A DNA stretch of 64,000 nt from Lobosporangium transversale (Eukaryota > Mortierellomycota > Mortierellomycetes > Mortierellales > Mortierellaceae): NCBI RefSeq assembly GCF_002105155.1, contig NW_019028981.1, forward strand, positions 1,218,501 to 1,282,500, given 5' to 3'. Made by a program: the position numbers and the translations under genes. Of this stretch, positions 35,802 through 46,213 are shown one piece after another. The notes under the pieces were generated by a model, which worked only from the letters and a program-made list of their open reading frames with translations, had not been told where the DNA came from and made no database searches. Numbering within the stretch: the stretch's first letter is position 1; the number at the start of each line of letters is the position of its first letter.

Positions 35802-38270
35802 ACTTACTCGATCACCCATCACCTTGCCGAACTGCCTTGACTTTGTGAGACCAGCTTTTGCAATATGCGCACGTTGTTTATAATAGGTTTGAAAGACCTT
35901 GGTAATATTCCTTTGATTGACCACAGGTATGTCCACCAACAGATTACATAAATGAACACCTTCAAGAATAGCCAGGTTGGCACCCAAGCCTGCACTTGGT
36001 ACAACTTTGTGGCAAGCTTTTTCCAAATGTACCAAAAATCCAAAAGGCGAAGCAAAAAAGAAAAGCAGAGCAAATAATATTTATAAAAAAAAATAAAAAA
36101 AATAAAAAAAAATTAATCAGCCTCATTTGTATGTCCAGCATGCATTTCACACAAACAAATGAAACGAAACTAGGGACGCAGGAGGAGAAAACAGCTACAA
36201 TAGCAAAAAAAAAAAAAAAAAAAAAAAAAGTTTTACCATCACCCAAGAGGACGACGCGATCCTCATACCAAGCCTTAAAGAACTTTTCTTCCAACATAAT
36301 CTTGGAAATCATGGGCGATTTATCAATGATATCCCCTAGCGTTCCATTAAAAGGGTTAGGTTGATGCCGTACATAATTAGCCATCTCCATCGTGGCTTCT
36401 GGTCCCCATTCCGAAAATCGGAACCCTTCACCCTTTTGTGCATCCCCCCGAGGGACGTTCTGGATCACAGCCCATGAAATTCTATTGCCTGGTAGAGGCA
36501 TATAAATGGCCTAGATTTTTTTTTTTTTAAAAGCAAAAAATTAATTTGAGCTTAAACTTGAGCATTCATCAACAATAACAAAAATGATCCAAATTGCTTT
36601 GCCTATTTGTTATTTATTTGTTTGTTGTTTGTCGCTGGTCCCTGGACCTCTCTTCCGCGTCATGTAAACAAAACAACAAACAAAATGGCAAGCAATTCGG
36701 AAAAAAGGCAAAAAGCGACATACTCTTTATATTGTAATATACACGCTATCAAAAAAAAAAAAAAGCTTACATAGAAAGGATCATGCTTGGGTATAACAAT
36801 CTCAAAATCTGCAAAATCTCTTTTAAGAATAGGGTATCGTTCTGGATCGACAGGCTCGGTCACTCCGACTGTACATGTGTATGTAATATGTATTAAAAAA
36901 AAAAAAAAATTGTCAGCATAATGTAAAAAAAAAAGGGCTCAAATAAAATAAAAAGGAATCATAAAGACAGGGAAGAAGCATGTAAACACTTACCAAGGCA
37001 ATGCTGATTATAACCAAGAGGTTTGTCATCTGACTTTGAGAGTTTACCCTTCTGCTTCAAACTCTTGTACATGTTTTGTCGTATGGCTGAATATGCTCCA
37101 TCAGCACCAATGATAATATCGCTTAAATATGCGCTGGAAAGGTAAGAACAAAAAGAAAAAAAAAAAAAAAAAAAAAAGTTAGTTTATCGGTAACATGTCT
37201 ATGATTTGTGCATTGAACAAGGTTAAATCCGAGAAATATATTCACATATTAATTTCAGATGCTAATTTCTTTTTTCTTTTTCCTTTTTCTTTCTGTGTGC
37301 GTAAGAATAAGGACGAAGAAAGGTTGTTGAAGCAAGAATGAGGAGAGGGAAAGAAATGGACTATCAATTCAAAAGCATAGTTCAATTGAAAAGCTGAAGG
37401 AATGAAGGAGCGGGGAGCAATTGGGACATGTAATTAAGGTGGGTGGATATGGTGGCGGCGCTGGCCAGTGGGGTTGACGGAAGATGAACGGACAATTGAC
37501 AATTGATTGAGAGCAAAAAGTGGTTCGAGGCAATGGGCCTGCCCAAGAAGTAATGATGCCCATGATGGAATACTGATAAAATAGATGTACCGTCCGTTGA
37601 GAGCCCATGTATGATGCACTGACAATGCGCCAAATGAAAGTAAAAAAAAAAAAATTTTCATTGAACATCATTTCTTTCATACTCCAATCTCCCTACCTTC
37701 CGTCTGCACACTTGACAGTGACACCTTCAGTGTCTTGGACAATAGAAAGAACTCGCTTATTATAGAGGATCTTGTCCTTGGGCAAATTTTTAAGCAAGAT
37801 GTTGTAAAACGAAGGTCGATCTAAGATGATGGCAGGGTATCCGCCACTAATGACAACACATTATTGTTCCCCCACAGTTAAAAAAAAAATTTTTATAGTC
37901 AATAAAGGTTCATTCTCGGACGCCGCTAATTATGGTGCTCGGAACAACGTCTTTTTTTTTTTTTTTTTTTTTGTAGACTGTACATTTCTTCCAGATCTGA
38001 AAAGTCAACTTTTCCGATGGGTTTCAAGTGCTCGTTGTAAAAGTTGAAATGACGTACAGGGTTCGAAGCGCGGTAGAAATCTTCGAGGAGACCGAGCTGT
38101 TCCATGACTGGTAAGGTGGTGGCATCCAAACCAAGGGATGATCCTAGGGCTTTGATCTGTGTGGCTTTTTCGAGGATAATGTAACTGATGTTGGCCTTTT
38201 CAAACATGTTGGCCAATGCAAGCCCGCCAATGCCACCGCCTACAATGGTTACTCTTATGTCGGAGGGCAT
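35486..38270 (-). CDS. FAD-dependent monooxygenase (UbiH/salicylate-hydroxylase-like)
   Basis: Seven exons close in phase: 38270-37984, 37846-37697, 37133-36994, 36868-36771, 36510-36237, 36016-35808 and 35659-35486, giving 443 residues, normal for the family. The Rossmann motif is at residues 11-16 (IVGGGIGGLALANMFEK). The second flavin motif is DIIIGADGAYSAIR and the third is VVLLGDACHKVVPSAGLGAN, where GD binds the FAD ribityl/phosphates. No N-terminal signal or membrane segment is seen. Such group A flavoprotein hydroxylases use NAD(P)H and O2 to hydroxylate aromatic or isoprenoid substrates; the substrate here cannot be read from sequence. Introns 4, 5 and 6 each carry a T run on the coding strand that starts within about seven bases of the donor site. 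The exon positions are firm because every join restores a family motif. Confidence 0.93.
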
Positions 38271-38804
38271 TTTTTTATTTTTATTTTTATTTTTATTTTT
38301 TTTCGGTGATTCGTAGTTATTGAATTTTGCTTGACAGTCAGTGATTAAAGATTCAGTCGACTTGAAGCTGTATTGGTTTCGACTATATATGCAGAGGAAA
38401 AAGGGGAATGAGATTCAGAAAGAAATGAAGAATGAAGGATGAGGAATGAAGAATGAAAAAGTGTGGAAGAAGAAAAAAAAAAAGGTGTGGGAGAACGTGA
38501 GCGAGAGAAAGAGATGATTCAGGAACAAACACAAACTGGGCAGTTGTGATTGAGGGAGAGGAAATTAGAGTTGAAATAGGAAAAGAAAACAATTGAGATT
38601 GACATGAACTAAACAGCTAAGATTTTGATAGATCAACAACATAATCTGTCCCGCAGAAGGGTGTAAGTACATGTGCAGTATAATATATTTGAAAGAGGAC
38701 AAGGAGCAAAGAATTAAAAGGACAAATGATTTGAAAGAACGAATGGTGCCCCTCTTCTGAAGAAGTTACACAACAGAATAATGGTTTTCTACATTCGCGC
38801 ACAC

Positions 38805-38839
<35 letters not shown>

Positions 38840-39700
38840 GATCTGTCATGCCAATATATATAATATCTATATCGAACATGAACTAATCAGTTTGAATAAA
38901 GTGGGTACATGTTATATGTATGGGATGTGTATTGTGAGTAATTCAACTATCAATCGATGGATTGGTGGATGATCATCAGGAAAAGATATCGTTTAAAAGG
39001 ATACTTGTTTAAAATCGATATCTGTGCAGATGCTAACTTTGGGAGAATGCGACTCTTTTGAATATTAATTTAGTTGACTTTGAATGACAACTGTGCTTAC
39101 TGTCTGAGAAGAGTGTCATAGTGTAATGAACGTAATGGCTGTGCCTTTTTTTAATTTCTGTTTGCCCGCAATGGAAAAGTGCACTGTGCACATTTAGTAA
39201 TATTATTTATAAACGAGGATTGTTTTGTCATAAACGCAATATTCCTTAATAAAAATATCTTTTGACTATTAGACAACTTGTTTTCATCTTCATTTGCCTG
39301 GCTAAACTGGTTACGAGGCCCCATCAGTGTACCATACTCATAGCGGGATGTCAATTGTTGATCGGTCCTAGGAACTAATTTGACCAGACTAGCGTCAAGC
39401 GTTATCGGGGGGAATAGGGAAAACTAAACACCTTCAATTGAATCAGTCAGCCAGAAGTAGATTGCTGGCCAATCAGGAAGCTAGACCAAATCATTGACGT
39501 CACACTGGTTTTTGTTTTTTTTGTTTTGTTCTTTTTGGTTCTTGGGACCACTTCCCTTTTGGTAATAGGCAATAGGAAGAGTCCCAGCAGCTCATGTTAA
39601 ATAGACCATCTCATAAATATTTCAAGCTCCACCCCTTCGTTCTTTAGATTCAGATACACCCCTCCCGTGGACATCCTTGCTGGGTTTTTCCTTGTGCAAG
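38271..39700. other. Divergent promoter region between monooxygenase and peroxiredoxin
   Basis: It contains the upstream regions of both divergent genes. Visible content is a TTTTTA repeat next to the monooxygenase start (38271-38302), an A run (38807-38838) and a minus-strand open piece at 39151-39354 without a domain. No gene supported. Confidence 0.45.
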
Positions 39701-39709
39701 TATAAAAAG
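39701..39709 (+). promoter_or_regulatory. TATA box of the peroxiredoxin gene
   Basis: TATAAAAAG lies 113 bases before the ATG and is followed by a pyrimidine-rich leader (CTTTCTCTTCTTCTC), the usual form of strongly expressed fungal promoters. Confidence 0.6.
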
Positions 39710-39813
39710 GCATTCTTGATTCACTTCATTTTCACTTTCTCTTCTTCTCTTTACATTCTTCACTCCTCACATCCTCTTATCTCAAACACACACACAACAC
39801 ATTTTTATTCACC

Positions 39814-40030
39814 ATGGTTGCTTCTGTTGGAAAGATTGCCCCTGGTTTCAAGGCCACTGCTGTTGTTGATGGAGCCTTCAAGGAGGTTTCCCTCGATGAC
39901 TACAAGGGTCAATACGTTGTCCTTTTCTTCTACCCTCTTGATTTCACGTAAGTTGTTGTTCCTTTTCTTTCCCTTTCGACTACTTTCTTTCACGTGCTGA
40001 TTGATCAACACTCACACAAAACACACAGAC

Positions 40031-40061
<31 letters not shown>

Positions 40062-40882
40062 CTGCGCAATGTCTATGCCATGCGATCATTTTTCCAAGAG
40101 AAAAGAGCCTCCTTTATTAACTATTATTCAACACATAATATTTGATACAATAGTTTCGTCTGCCCCACTGAGATCGTTGCTTTCTCTGAGGCTGTTGAGC
40201 GCTTCAACGCTCTCAAGACTGCTGTCTTGGCCTGCTCCTGCGACTCTGAGTTCTCTCACTTGGCCTGGGTCAACACCCCCCGCAAGCAGGGTGGTCTTGG
40301 TGAGATGAAGATCCCTATCATCTCTGACTTTACCAAGAAGATCGCCACTGACTACGGTGTCCTCAAGGAGGATGAGGGTAAGTTTATGTCTAGATGAAAG
40401 GATTTCCCTGAACTGCGCAGTTAGACAATAAAAGGGTGCAGGGAGTGAACGTTGTATACTAAAGATATCTTATCTAACTTGATCTTTTTTTTTTAGGTGT
40501 CGCCTACCGTGGTCTCTTCATCATCGACCCCAAGCAGGTTGTTCGCCAGATCACCATCAACGATCTCCCTGTTGGCCGTAACGTCGATGAGACCATCCGT
40601 CTTGTTGAGGCCTTCCAGTTCACTGATGAGGTTAGTTTTGTTTACATGCATGAAAAAGAGGCTTGGGCGTAGTCAAAGTTGGAACACCACCAGCCCATAA
40701 AAAAAAAATTACAAGCCTTATCTCTGATGTTTTTGAGGCTCATTCATCTAATGCCGTTTTTTGCTTTTTTTTTGTGACAAATTTAGCACGGTGAGGTCTG
40801 CCCCATCGGCTGGCAAAAGGGTCAGTCCACCATCAAGCCTGATGTCAGTGGATCCAAGGAGTTCTTTGCTTCCTCTGCTTAA
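39814..40882 (+). CDS. TSA1: Typical 2-Cys peroxiredoxin (thioredoxin peroxidase)
   Basis: Four exons close in phase: 39814-39947, 40154-40377, 40497-40630 and 40787-40882, giving 195 residues, the usual size. The peroxidatic Cys48 sits in FYPLDFTFVCPTE, split by intron 1. The resolving Cys169 is in [22 protein letters not shown] is typical of the Prx1/Tsa1 group. The enzyme reduces H2O2 and organic peroxides in the cytosol with electrons from thioredoxin, and family members also act as chaperones after over-oxidation. The GGLG motif of over-oxidation-sensitive enzymes is present, while the C-terminal YF motif reads FF (SKEFFASSA). Two extra cysteines occur in [10 protein letters not shown], where most homologs have VLGVSVDSEF. 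A TATA box and a pyrimidine-rich leader precede the gene. The symbol follows yeast usage. Confidence 0.97.
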
Positions 40883-41516
40883 ACAAGAAGCAAAAGATAC
40901 AAAAAAAACAACAAAGCATTTCACACATAAAACAACCTTTCATGCACATATATCAAACAGTCATCTCCTTATTGTCACATAGCATCCTTTTCTACATCTT
41001 GTTTTACTACAAAGTAATACAGGAATAAGAATAAAATAGATAAAGAAAAAAAAAAAAAAAACAAGCATCATGTGTACTACAATAATGAGGGTCCCTATTT
41101 GAAGAGTAGTTGTGTTGTGTATTTTGATAGTCGTCATTTACTTTGAGATTGAAGGGCCAAATATGGTTGATCCGTCTTCCGTTAGTCCACGTTAGCCCAT
41201 GGTCGTACAAATTTTCCTTTTTTTTTTTTTTTACTCTCTTTTTCTCACGAGGATTTATTTAGTGTTCAGTCTTCCAGAAAAAGCGTTGATCGACATGCCG
41301 CCGTGAAAATCACCAGAACTTTCTAAGCCCAATGGTGACAAGCGGCTATTTGAGTGGCGCCAAAAGTGAACAAACTATGTACATACACGTGTGTTAAATA
41401 GAACAGGACATGTGGGTTCATAAAAAAGGCAATGGAAAGTGATGCTTGCACAATATTCATAGTCACAGGTAAACATGAACATGGTTGGTCTTGTCAACTG
41501 ACTTCTACTTGCCTTG

Positions 41517-41547
<31 letters not shown>

Positions 41548-42269
41548 CGATAAAACTAAGAAAGTCGCTTCAAAGATATTACCGTATGGGCTCTTGAATA
41601 CTTGATTGAAAAAATACCCCACTTTTTGGTTAGGCACCTGGAGAGATGTCGGTTGAGCTGAAGAGCGAATTCCTTAGGCAGTTCAGATTGTGTACAAATA
41701 CATGCACATGCACCCCTTCTTTCTTTTTATGCCTTAGTTTTCCTCTTTAGTCTAAACACTTACATAGTTGTAACAGATTAAAAATGATCGTCTGTCATGT
41801 CATGTCATATTGCTAGTATCAGTCTTTTGCTCTCTTTCATGACATTTCTCCATCTGTCGCCCCATCTTTCCTATGCTTTCTTTTTTCACATTGAAGTTTC
41901 ATTGAGTTCCTGCACCCTTCCTCCTCTCCCACTTCTGTCTTAAGCAATGTAAAGATGTGTATACACATCCGGTATCGCACTTACTCCTGCTTCCCGCTCA
42001 CCCCGGAGCCTCAATTTTAACTTTATTATTACCATTGTGCACGGTCATTCCTTTCACGTTATAAAAATATATATATATAAATCCTCTTCTTTCTTTTATT
42101 TTGTTATTTAAAAATAAAAAAAAATAGAGCACATGTGCAATGAGGATCAAAAGGATAAAGATAGAATCTCTGCGACGAACCATAGAAGTCCTAATGTTTA
42201 AAAAACTCGGTAAAGAATGAAGGTTGTACAGATACCAGTAGATCTGAGTCTTACCGTTTCTCTCTCTCT

Positions 42270-42318
<49 letters not shown>

Positions 42319-42327
42319 CCAGAAGAG
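40883..42327. other. Spacer before the secreted-protein cluster
   Basis: It begins with the peroxiredoxin 3' UTR. A runs lie at 41046-41060 and 41517-41546, and a CT repeat leads into a T-to-A palindrome (42262-42318) next to the promoter of the next gene. No coding region is supported. Confidence 0.45.
42274..42318. repeat. T32/A13 junction upstream of the secreted DV-repeat gene
   Basis: A run of about 32 T, preceded by CT dinucleotides, passes directly into 13 A, ending about 10 bases before the TATA box. It may act as a nucleosome-excluding poly(dA:dT) element for this promoter. Confidence 0.7.
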
Positions 42328-42336
42328 TATAAAAGG
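42328..42336 (+). promoter_or_regulatory. TATA box of the DV-repeat gene
   Basis: TATAAAAGG lies 227 bases before the ATG. The following sequence (AGAATTTAGTTCTTCACTCA) is nearly the same as that after the TATA box of the gene at 46214 (AGAATTTGGTTCTTCACTCA), so the two promoters are duplicates. Confidence 0.7.
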
Positions 42337-42554
42337 ATTCCATGGGTTCCCAGAATTTAGTTCTTCACTCAATATCAAGTCCTCCCCTCTCACTACGTGA
42401 AAGCAAACTCGCTTACTTTGTATTAATTATACTACCTAAAACACCTATACCCTACATACAATAATCCCATCCTCCCTTCTTTCCTTCTTCCTCTCTGTCT
42501 CTCTATTTTCTTTCTCCCTACTTCTTTTATATATACATACCTATAAATCTAATC

Positions 42555-44285
42555 ATGTCTCAATCAAAGAAGAATACCTCCAAGATCATCCTCGCTGCCT
42601 CATGTGCGGTTCTCTTGGTTTCCTCCATTATGATGTCCACCCAAGCTGCTCCTGTTCCTATCTTAGATCTCTCAATTGCTACCCCTGACCCTACCATCTC
42701 CAACTCGGAATTCGCTTTATGGCGCCGTCGTGTTGGTCCTGTGCTAGGAGACATTAATGCTAACAAAAACCCTGTCGGTTATGTCGCTAGTCGATCATTG
42801 AAGTATCGCGCTGTCAATGAGCCTGCCAGAAAGGGTACTCGGCACTTAAAACGTCAAAGTACTGATGCTGGTGTCGATGCAAACATCGATGCAAATACCG
42901 GTGTAGACGCCAGTATTGATGCCAATGTTGATGCAGACGTTGGTGCCGATCTTAGCGCGAATGTGGATACTAATACTGATGTGGGTGCCGATGTGGATGT
43001 GGATGCCGATGTTGATTTTGATGCCTATGTTGATGCCGGTGTTGATGCCGGTGTGGATGCTGACATCGATGCTGATATTGGTGCCGACGCCAATGTCAAT
43101 GTTAATGCTGGTGTCGATAGCAACGTTGCTCCAGAGGTCAATGCCGATGTGGATGCCGATGTGGATGCCGATGCGGGCACTGGTATTGATACCGACGCCA
43201 ATGTCAATGTTGATGCTGGTGTCGATAGCAACGTTGTTCCAGATGTCAATGTCAGTGTGGATACCGATGTGGATGCCGATGTGGATGTGGATGTGGATGT
43301 GGGTGCTGGTATTGATGCTGGTGTGGATGCTGACATTGACACTGATATTGATACCAACGCCACCGTCAATGTTAATGCTGGTGTCGATAGCAACGTTGTT
43401 CCAGATGTCAATGCCGGTGTGAATGCCGGTGTGAATGCCGGAGTCGATGCTGGTATTGATGCCGATGTGGATGCTGACATCGATGCTGATATTGGTACCG
43501 ACGCTAATGTCAATGTTAATGCTGGTGTCGATAGCAACGTTGCTCCAGAGGTCAATGCCGATGTGGATGCCGATGTGGATGCCGATGCGGGCACTGGTAT
43601 TGATACCGACGCCAATGTCAATGTTGATGCTGGTGTCGATAGCAACGTTGTTCCAGATGTCAATGCCAGTATGGACACCGATGTGGATACCGACGTAGAT
43701 GCCGACGTGGATGCTGGCATTGACGCTGATATTGATACCGACGCCACCGTCAATGTTAATGCTGGCGTCGATAGCAACGTTGTTCCAGATGTCAATGCCG
43801 GTGTGAATGCCGGAGTCGATGCTGGTATTGATGCCGATGTGGATGCTGACATCGACGCTGATATTGATACCGATGCCAATGTCAATGTTAATGCTGGTGT
43901 CGATAGCAACGTTGTTCCAGATGTCAATGCCGGTGTGGATACCGATGTGGATGCCGATGTGGATGCCAATGTGGATGCCGATGTGGATGCTAACACCGGT
44001 GCTGGTATTAATACTGACGCCAATGTCAATGTTGATACTGGTATCGATAGCAACGTTGTTCCAGATTTCAATGCCAATGTTGATACCAATGTGGATGCCG
44101 ACGCCAATGTCAATGCAGAGACCGAAGTAGATGTCGATTCCGATGCTGGTGTTGATGCTGATGGTGTCCCCCATGTAAAAGTCAATGCTGGTGTTGGTTC
44201 CTATGTTAATGTCAATGCCGGTGTCGAAGCTGGTGTTGATGCCGGAGTCGAAGCTGGTGTTGATGCCGAACTTAGCCGTCAATAA
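42555..44285 (+). CDS. Secreted Asp/Val-repeat protein (unrecognised)
   Basis: A single exon of 576 residues. Residues 1-31 are a classical signal peptide (KIILAASCAVLLVSSIMM, cleavage near TQAA). A 70-residue linker contains RRR (57-59) and ends in LKR (98-100), a likely Kex2 site just before the repeats. The rest is almost entirely [D/N]-A/V-[D/N]-V type steps, such as VDADVDADAGTGIDTDANVN. Eight copies of the marker G(V/I)DSNV(A/V)P(E/D)(V/F)N show a higher-order repeat. Hydrophobic V/I at regular spacing between Asp/Asn suggests a beta-rich, Ca2+-binding or strongly acidic cell-wall polymer, but this is inference. No GPI-like tail is seen; the end is AELSRQ. The antisense strand also stays open for 478 codons, a side effect of the GAT/GTC repeat. 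Codon variation between repeat copies argues for a real, expanding coding repeat. Confidence 0.85.
   Translation: MSQSKKNTSKIILAASCAVLLVSSIMMSTQAAPVPILDLSIATPDPTISNSEFALWRRRVGPVLGDINANKNPVGYVASRSLKYRAVNEPARKGTRHLKRQSTDAGVDANIDANTGVDASIDANVDADVGADLSANVDTNTDVGADVDVDADVDFDAYVDAGVDAGVDADIDADIGADANVNVNAGVDSNVAPEVNADVDADVDADAGTGIDTDANVNVDAGVDSNVVPDVNVSVDTDVDADVDVDVDVGAGIDAGVDADIDTDIDTNATVNVNAGVDSNVVPDVNAGVNAGVNAGVDAGIDADVDADIDADIGTDANVNVNAGVDSNVAPEVNADVDADVDADAGTGIDTDANVNVDAGVDSNVVPDVNASMDTDVDTDVDADVDAGIDADIDTDATVNVNAGVDSNVVPDVNAGVNAGVDAGIDADVDADIDADIDTDANVNVNAGVDSNVVPDVNAGVDTDVDADVDANVDADVDANTGAGINTDANVNVDTGIDSNVVPDFNANVDTNVDADANVNAETEVDVDSDAGVDADGVPHVKVNAGVGSYVNVNAGVEAGVDAGVEAGVDAELSRQ
43110..44072 (+). 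repeat. Higher-order tandem repeat inside the DV-repeat gene
   Basis: Eight copies of a core that reads GGTGTCGATAGCAACGTTG (encoding GVDSNV) are spaced unevenly, with variable GATGTGGATGCC-type filler between them. Some blocks recur almost unchanged (43132-43240 and 43552-43660), which suggests recent block duplication or unequal crossing-over. Confidence 0.8.
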
Positions 44286-44870
44286 TTAGGTCAACGTTCC
44301 TTGCGCTCCCCCCTATTTTTACTATTATTTTTACATGTCATTATTTCATCCAAAAGGCATTTCTTAATGCCACAAATTTATTAAAAAGCAACTGTATTAT
44401 ATGTCAAATATACGACCTATTGAAGGATCATTGATCATGGGAGTTATTTTGAAGAAAAATGATTTACTCCATTGCAGTCCATTGCGTTTAATACCCCGAA
44501 GTGCAAGTCTGTGCACAAATAATAAATAAATACATGTATAATATCTATATATATATATATATATATCAGTTCACAATTAAAGACTCTGACTCTAAACCCT
44601 TGTCTTTTTTTTTTTTTTTTTTTGCATTGGTGTCGTGTTAATCAACATAAATCGCGTTGTCTTCCAAAGTGTACATGTGTATGTAAATATATATTGTAGA
44701 TCCCTACATTATATATATTTATATACAATAAGCTGCATGTGTTTACTCTTTGTTTTTTGTTCTGTTTCTTCTTTGGCCGTTTTTTTGCTTTTTGCCTAGT
44801 GCAATCAGTCTGTTTTAAAAAGCAACAAAGAGCGATGTATATATATATTTATATACATGCCTTTTTTTTC

Positions 44871-44904
<34 letters not shown>

Positions 44905-46049
44905 AAGAGCAAAGCATCAATTCTTTCAATTTGTAAATATAGTACATGTACATGTACAGTTTTACACTGTCATAGATCCCTGTAAGATCGCTAGCCTAGA
45001 GAGCAAAATAAAAAGAAATCAGAGCGCTTCCTTCACATTACACTGTTTGTAGGCATTTCGGTACACAAATATTCGAGATAACCGTGTAACCATTGTTACC
45101 TAAGTACGTGTATATTATATATAAATATAATAAAAAAATGTACTGAAGTGGTGTGTTGTGTTTAAGATGGATCAGCTTAAAAAAAAAAATAAATAAACAA
45201 ATAAAATTCTCCTAGTGTAACATCCTAATGTAACAATCCTTAGTGTAACGGTTGTAACGGTCAATTTCGAGCAACTTTTTTTTTTGTTCCTTTCACGTAG
45301 CTATCCCTTCAAATGTCATCTTTTTGGTAGGATGTTGTTTTTTTATCTTCTTTTTCCCATGGTAATCTTGCATTACTAGAGCTTATGTCATCTCTTCCTT
45401 TTTACCTGCATGCTTTATTCTCCCTTCTTTTTCTTTTTTTAATAAAACCTGTCGTGAGAATGTACTTTGTAATTCACTTCACAGCTCCTTTTCCCTTTGT
45501 CTTTCCCCCCCTTTTTTTTATGCGATGCGATACGAGAGGAGGAAAAAAATAAAACAAAAAAAAAAAGAGGAGTGAGAGCGAGAGATACAGAGCATGTTAT
45601 CGTACGGGAGGCAATTCTTTTTTTATATTTTAAGTCAGGTCTAAGAATCTCATCTTATTCTGTATACATGCACCCCAAAGATACTTAATTGAGGATAATA
45701 AAAAATTTGGTGCACAGTAGACTTTAACACGTTTAAACTTTTTTTCTTTCTTTTTCTTTCTTTTTTTTTGGAGGAGAGGACTGGGATATAGAAGGGCGAA
45801 AGGGACCTTACAAGCGTTCCAAAAATAATTGAGCACAATGTCTATAGGATATGGAATAAAGATAGAGAGTCTACTATACATCACCATAGGAAAATAAGAC
45901 GCTAAAAAGTCCTGCAGGGGGCTTAGGTTACACATATTATTGACGTGAGCCCTTTATTGTCTTTACAAGGTGCCTTTGTGAGCTTCAACCGTTTCTATCG
46001 GCTAGAATGCCGTCTTAATGGAGTGGAGGGTTTAAAAGAAAAAAAATGG
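44286..46049. other. Spacer between the two leader-sharing secreted genes
   Basis: AT-rich, with a T run (44606-44623), a T-to-A junction (about 44867-44906), short TA repeats (44547-44567) and a small repeat of CTAGTGTAAC-like units (45212-45260). The minus-strand open piece 45630-45935 has no domain. No gene supported. Confidence 0.45.
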
Positions 46050-46058
46050 TATAAAAGG
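46050..46058 (+). promoter_or_regulatory. TATA box of the Kex2-module gene
   Basis: TATAAAAGG lies 164 bases before the ATG. The sequence after it matches the promoter of the gene at 42555 (see that entry). Confidence 0.7.
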
Positions 46059-46213
46059 GTCCTACATGAACCCTAGAATTTGGTTCTTCACTCAACTACT
46101 CCAAAGTCCCCTCACACTACAAAACAAGCAAACGCGCTAAATACCACCCTACTATCCCACATACACATACACTCACATACTCTCCCTCTTCCCTTTATCA
46201 AATTAATCCAAAC

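Noticed and set aside
42846-44282. 478-codon antisense open frame in the DV-repeat gene, and a 386-codon one in another frame
   Set aside because: They arise because the GAT/GTC-rich repeat has no stop in several frames. There is no start context, signal or promoter on that strand.
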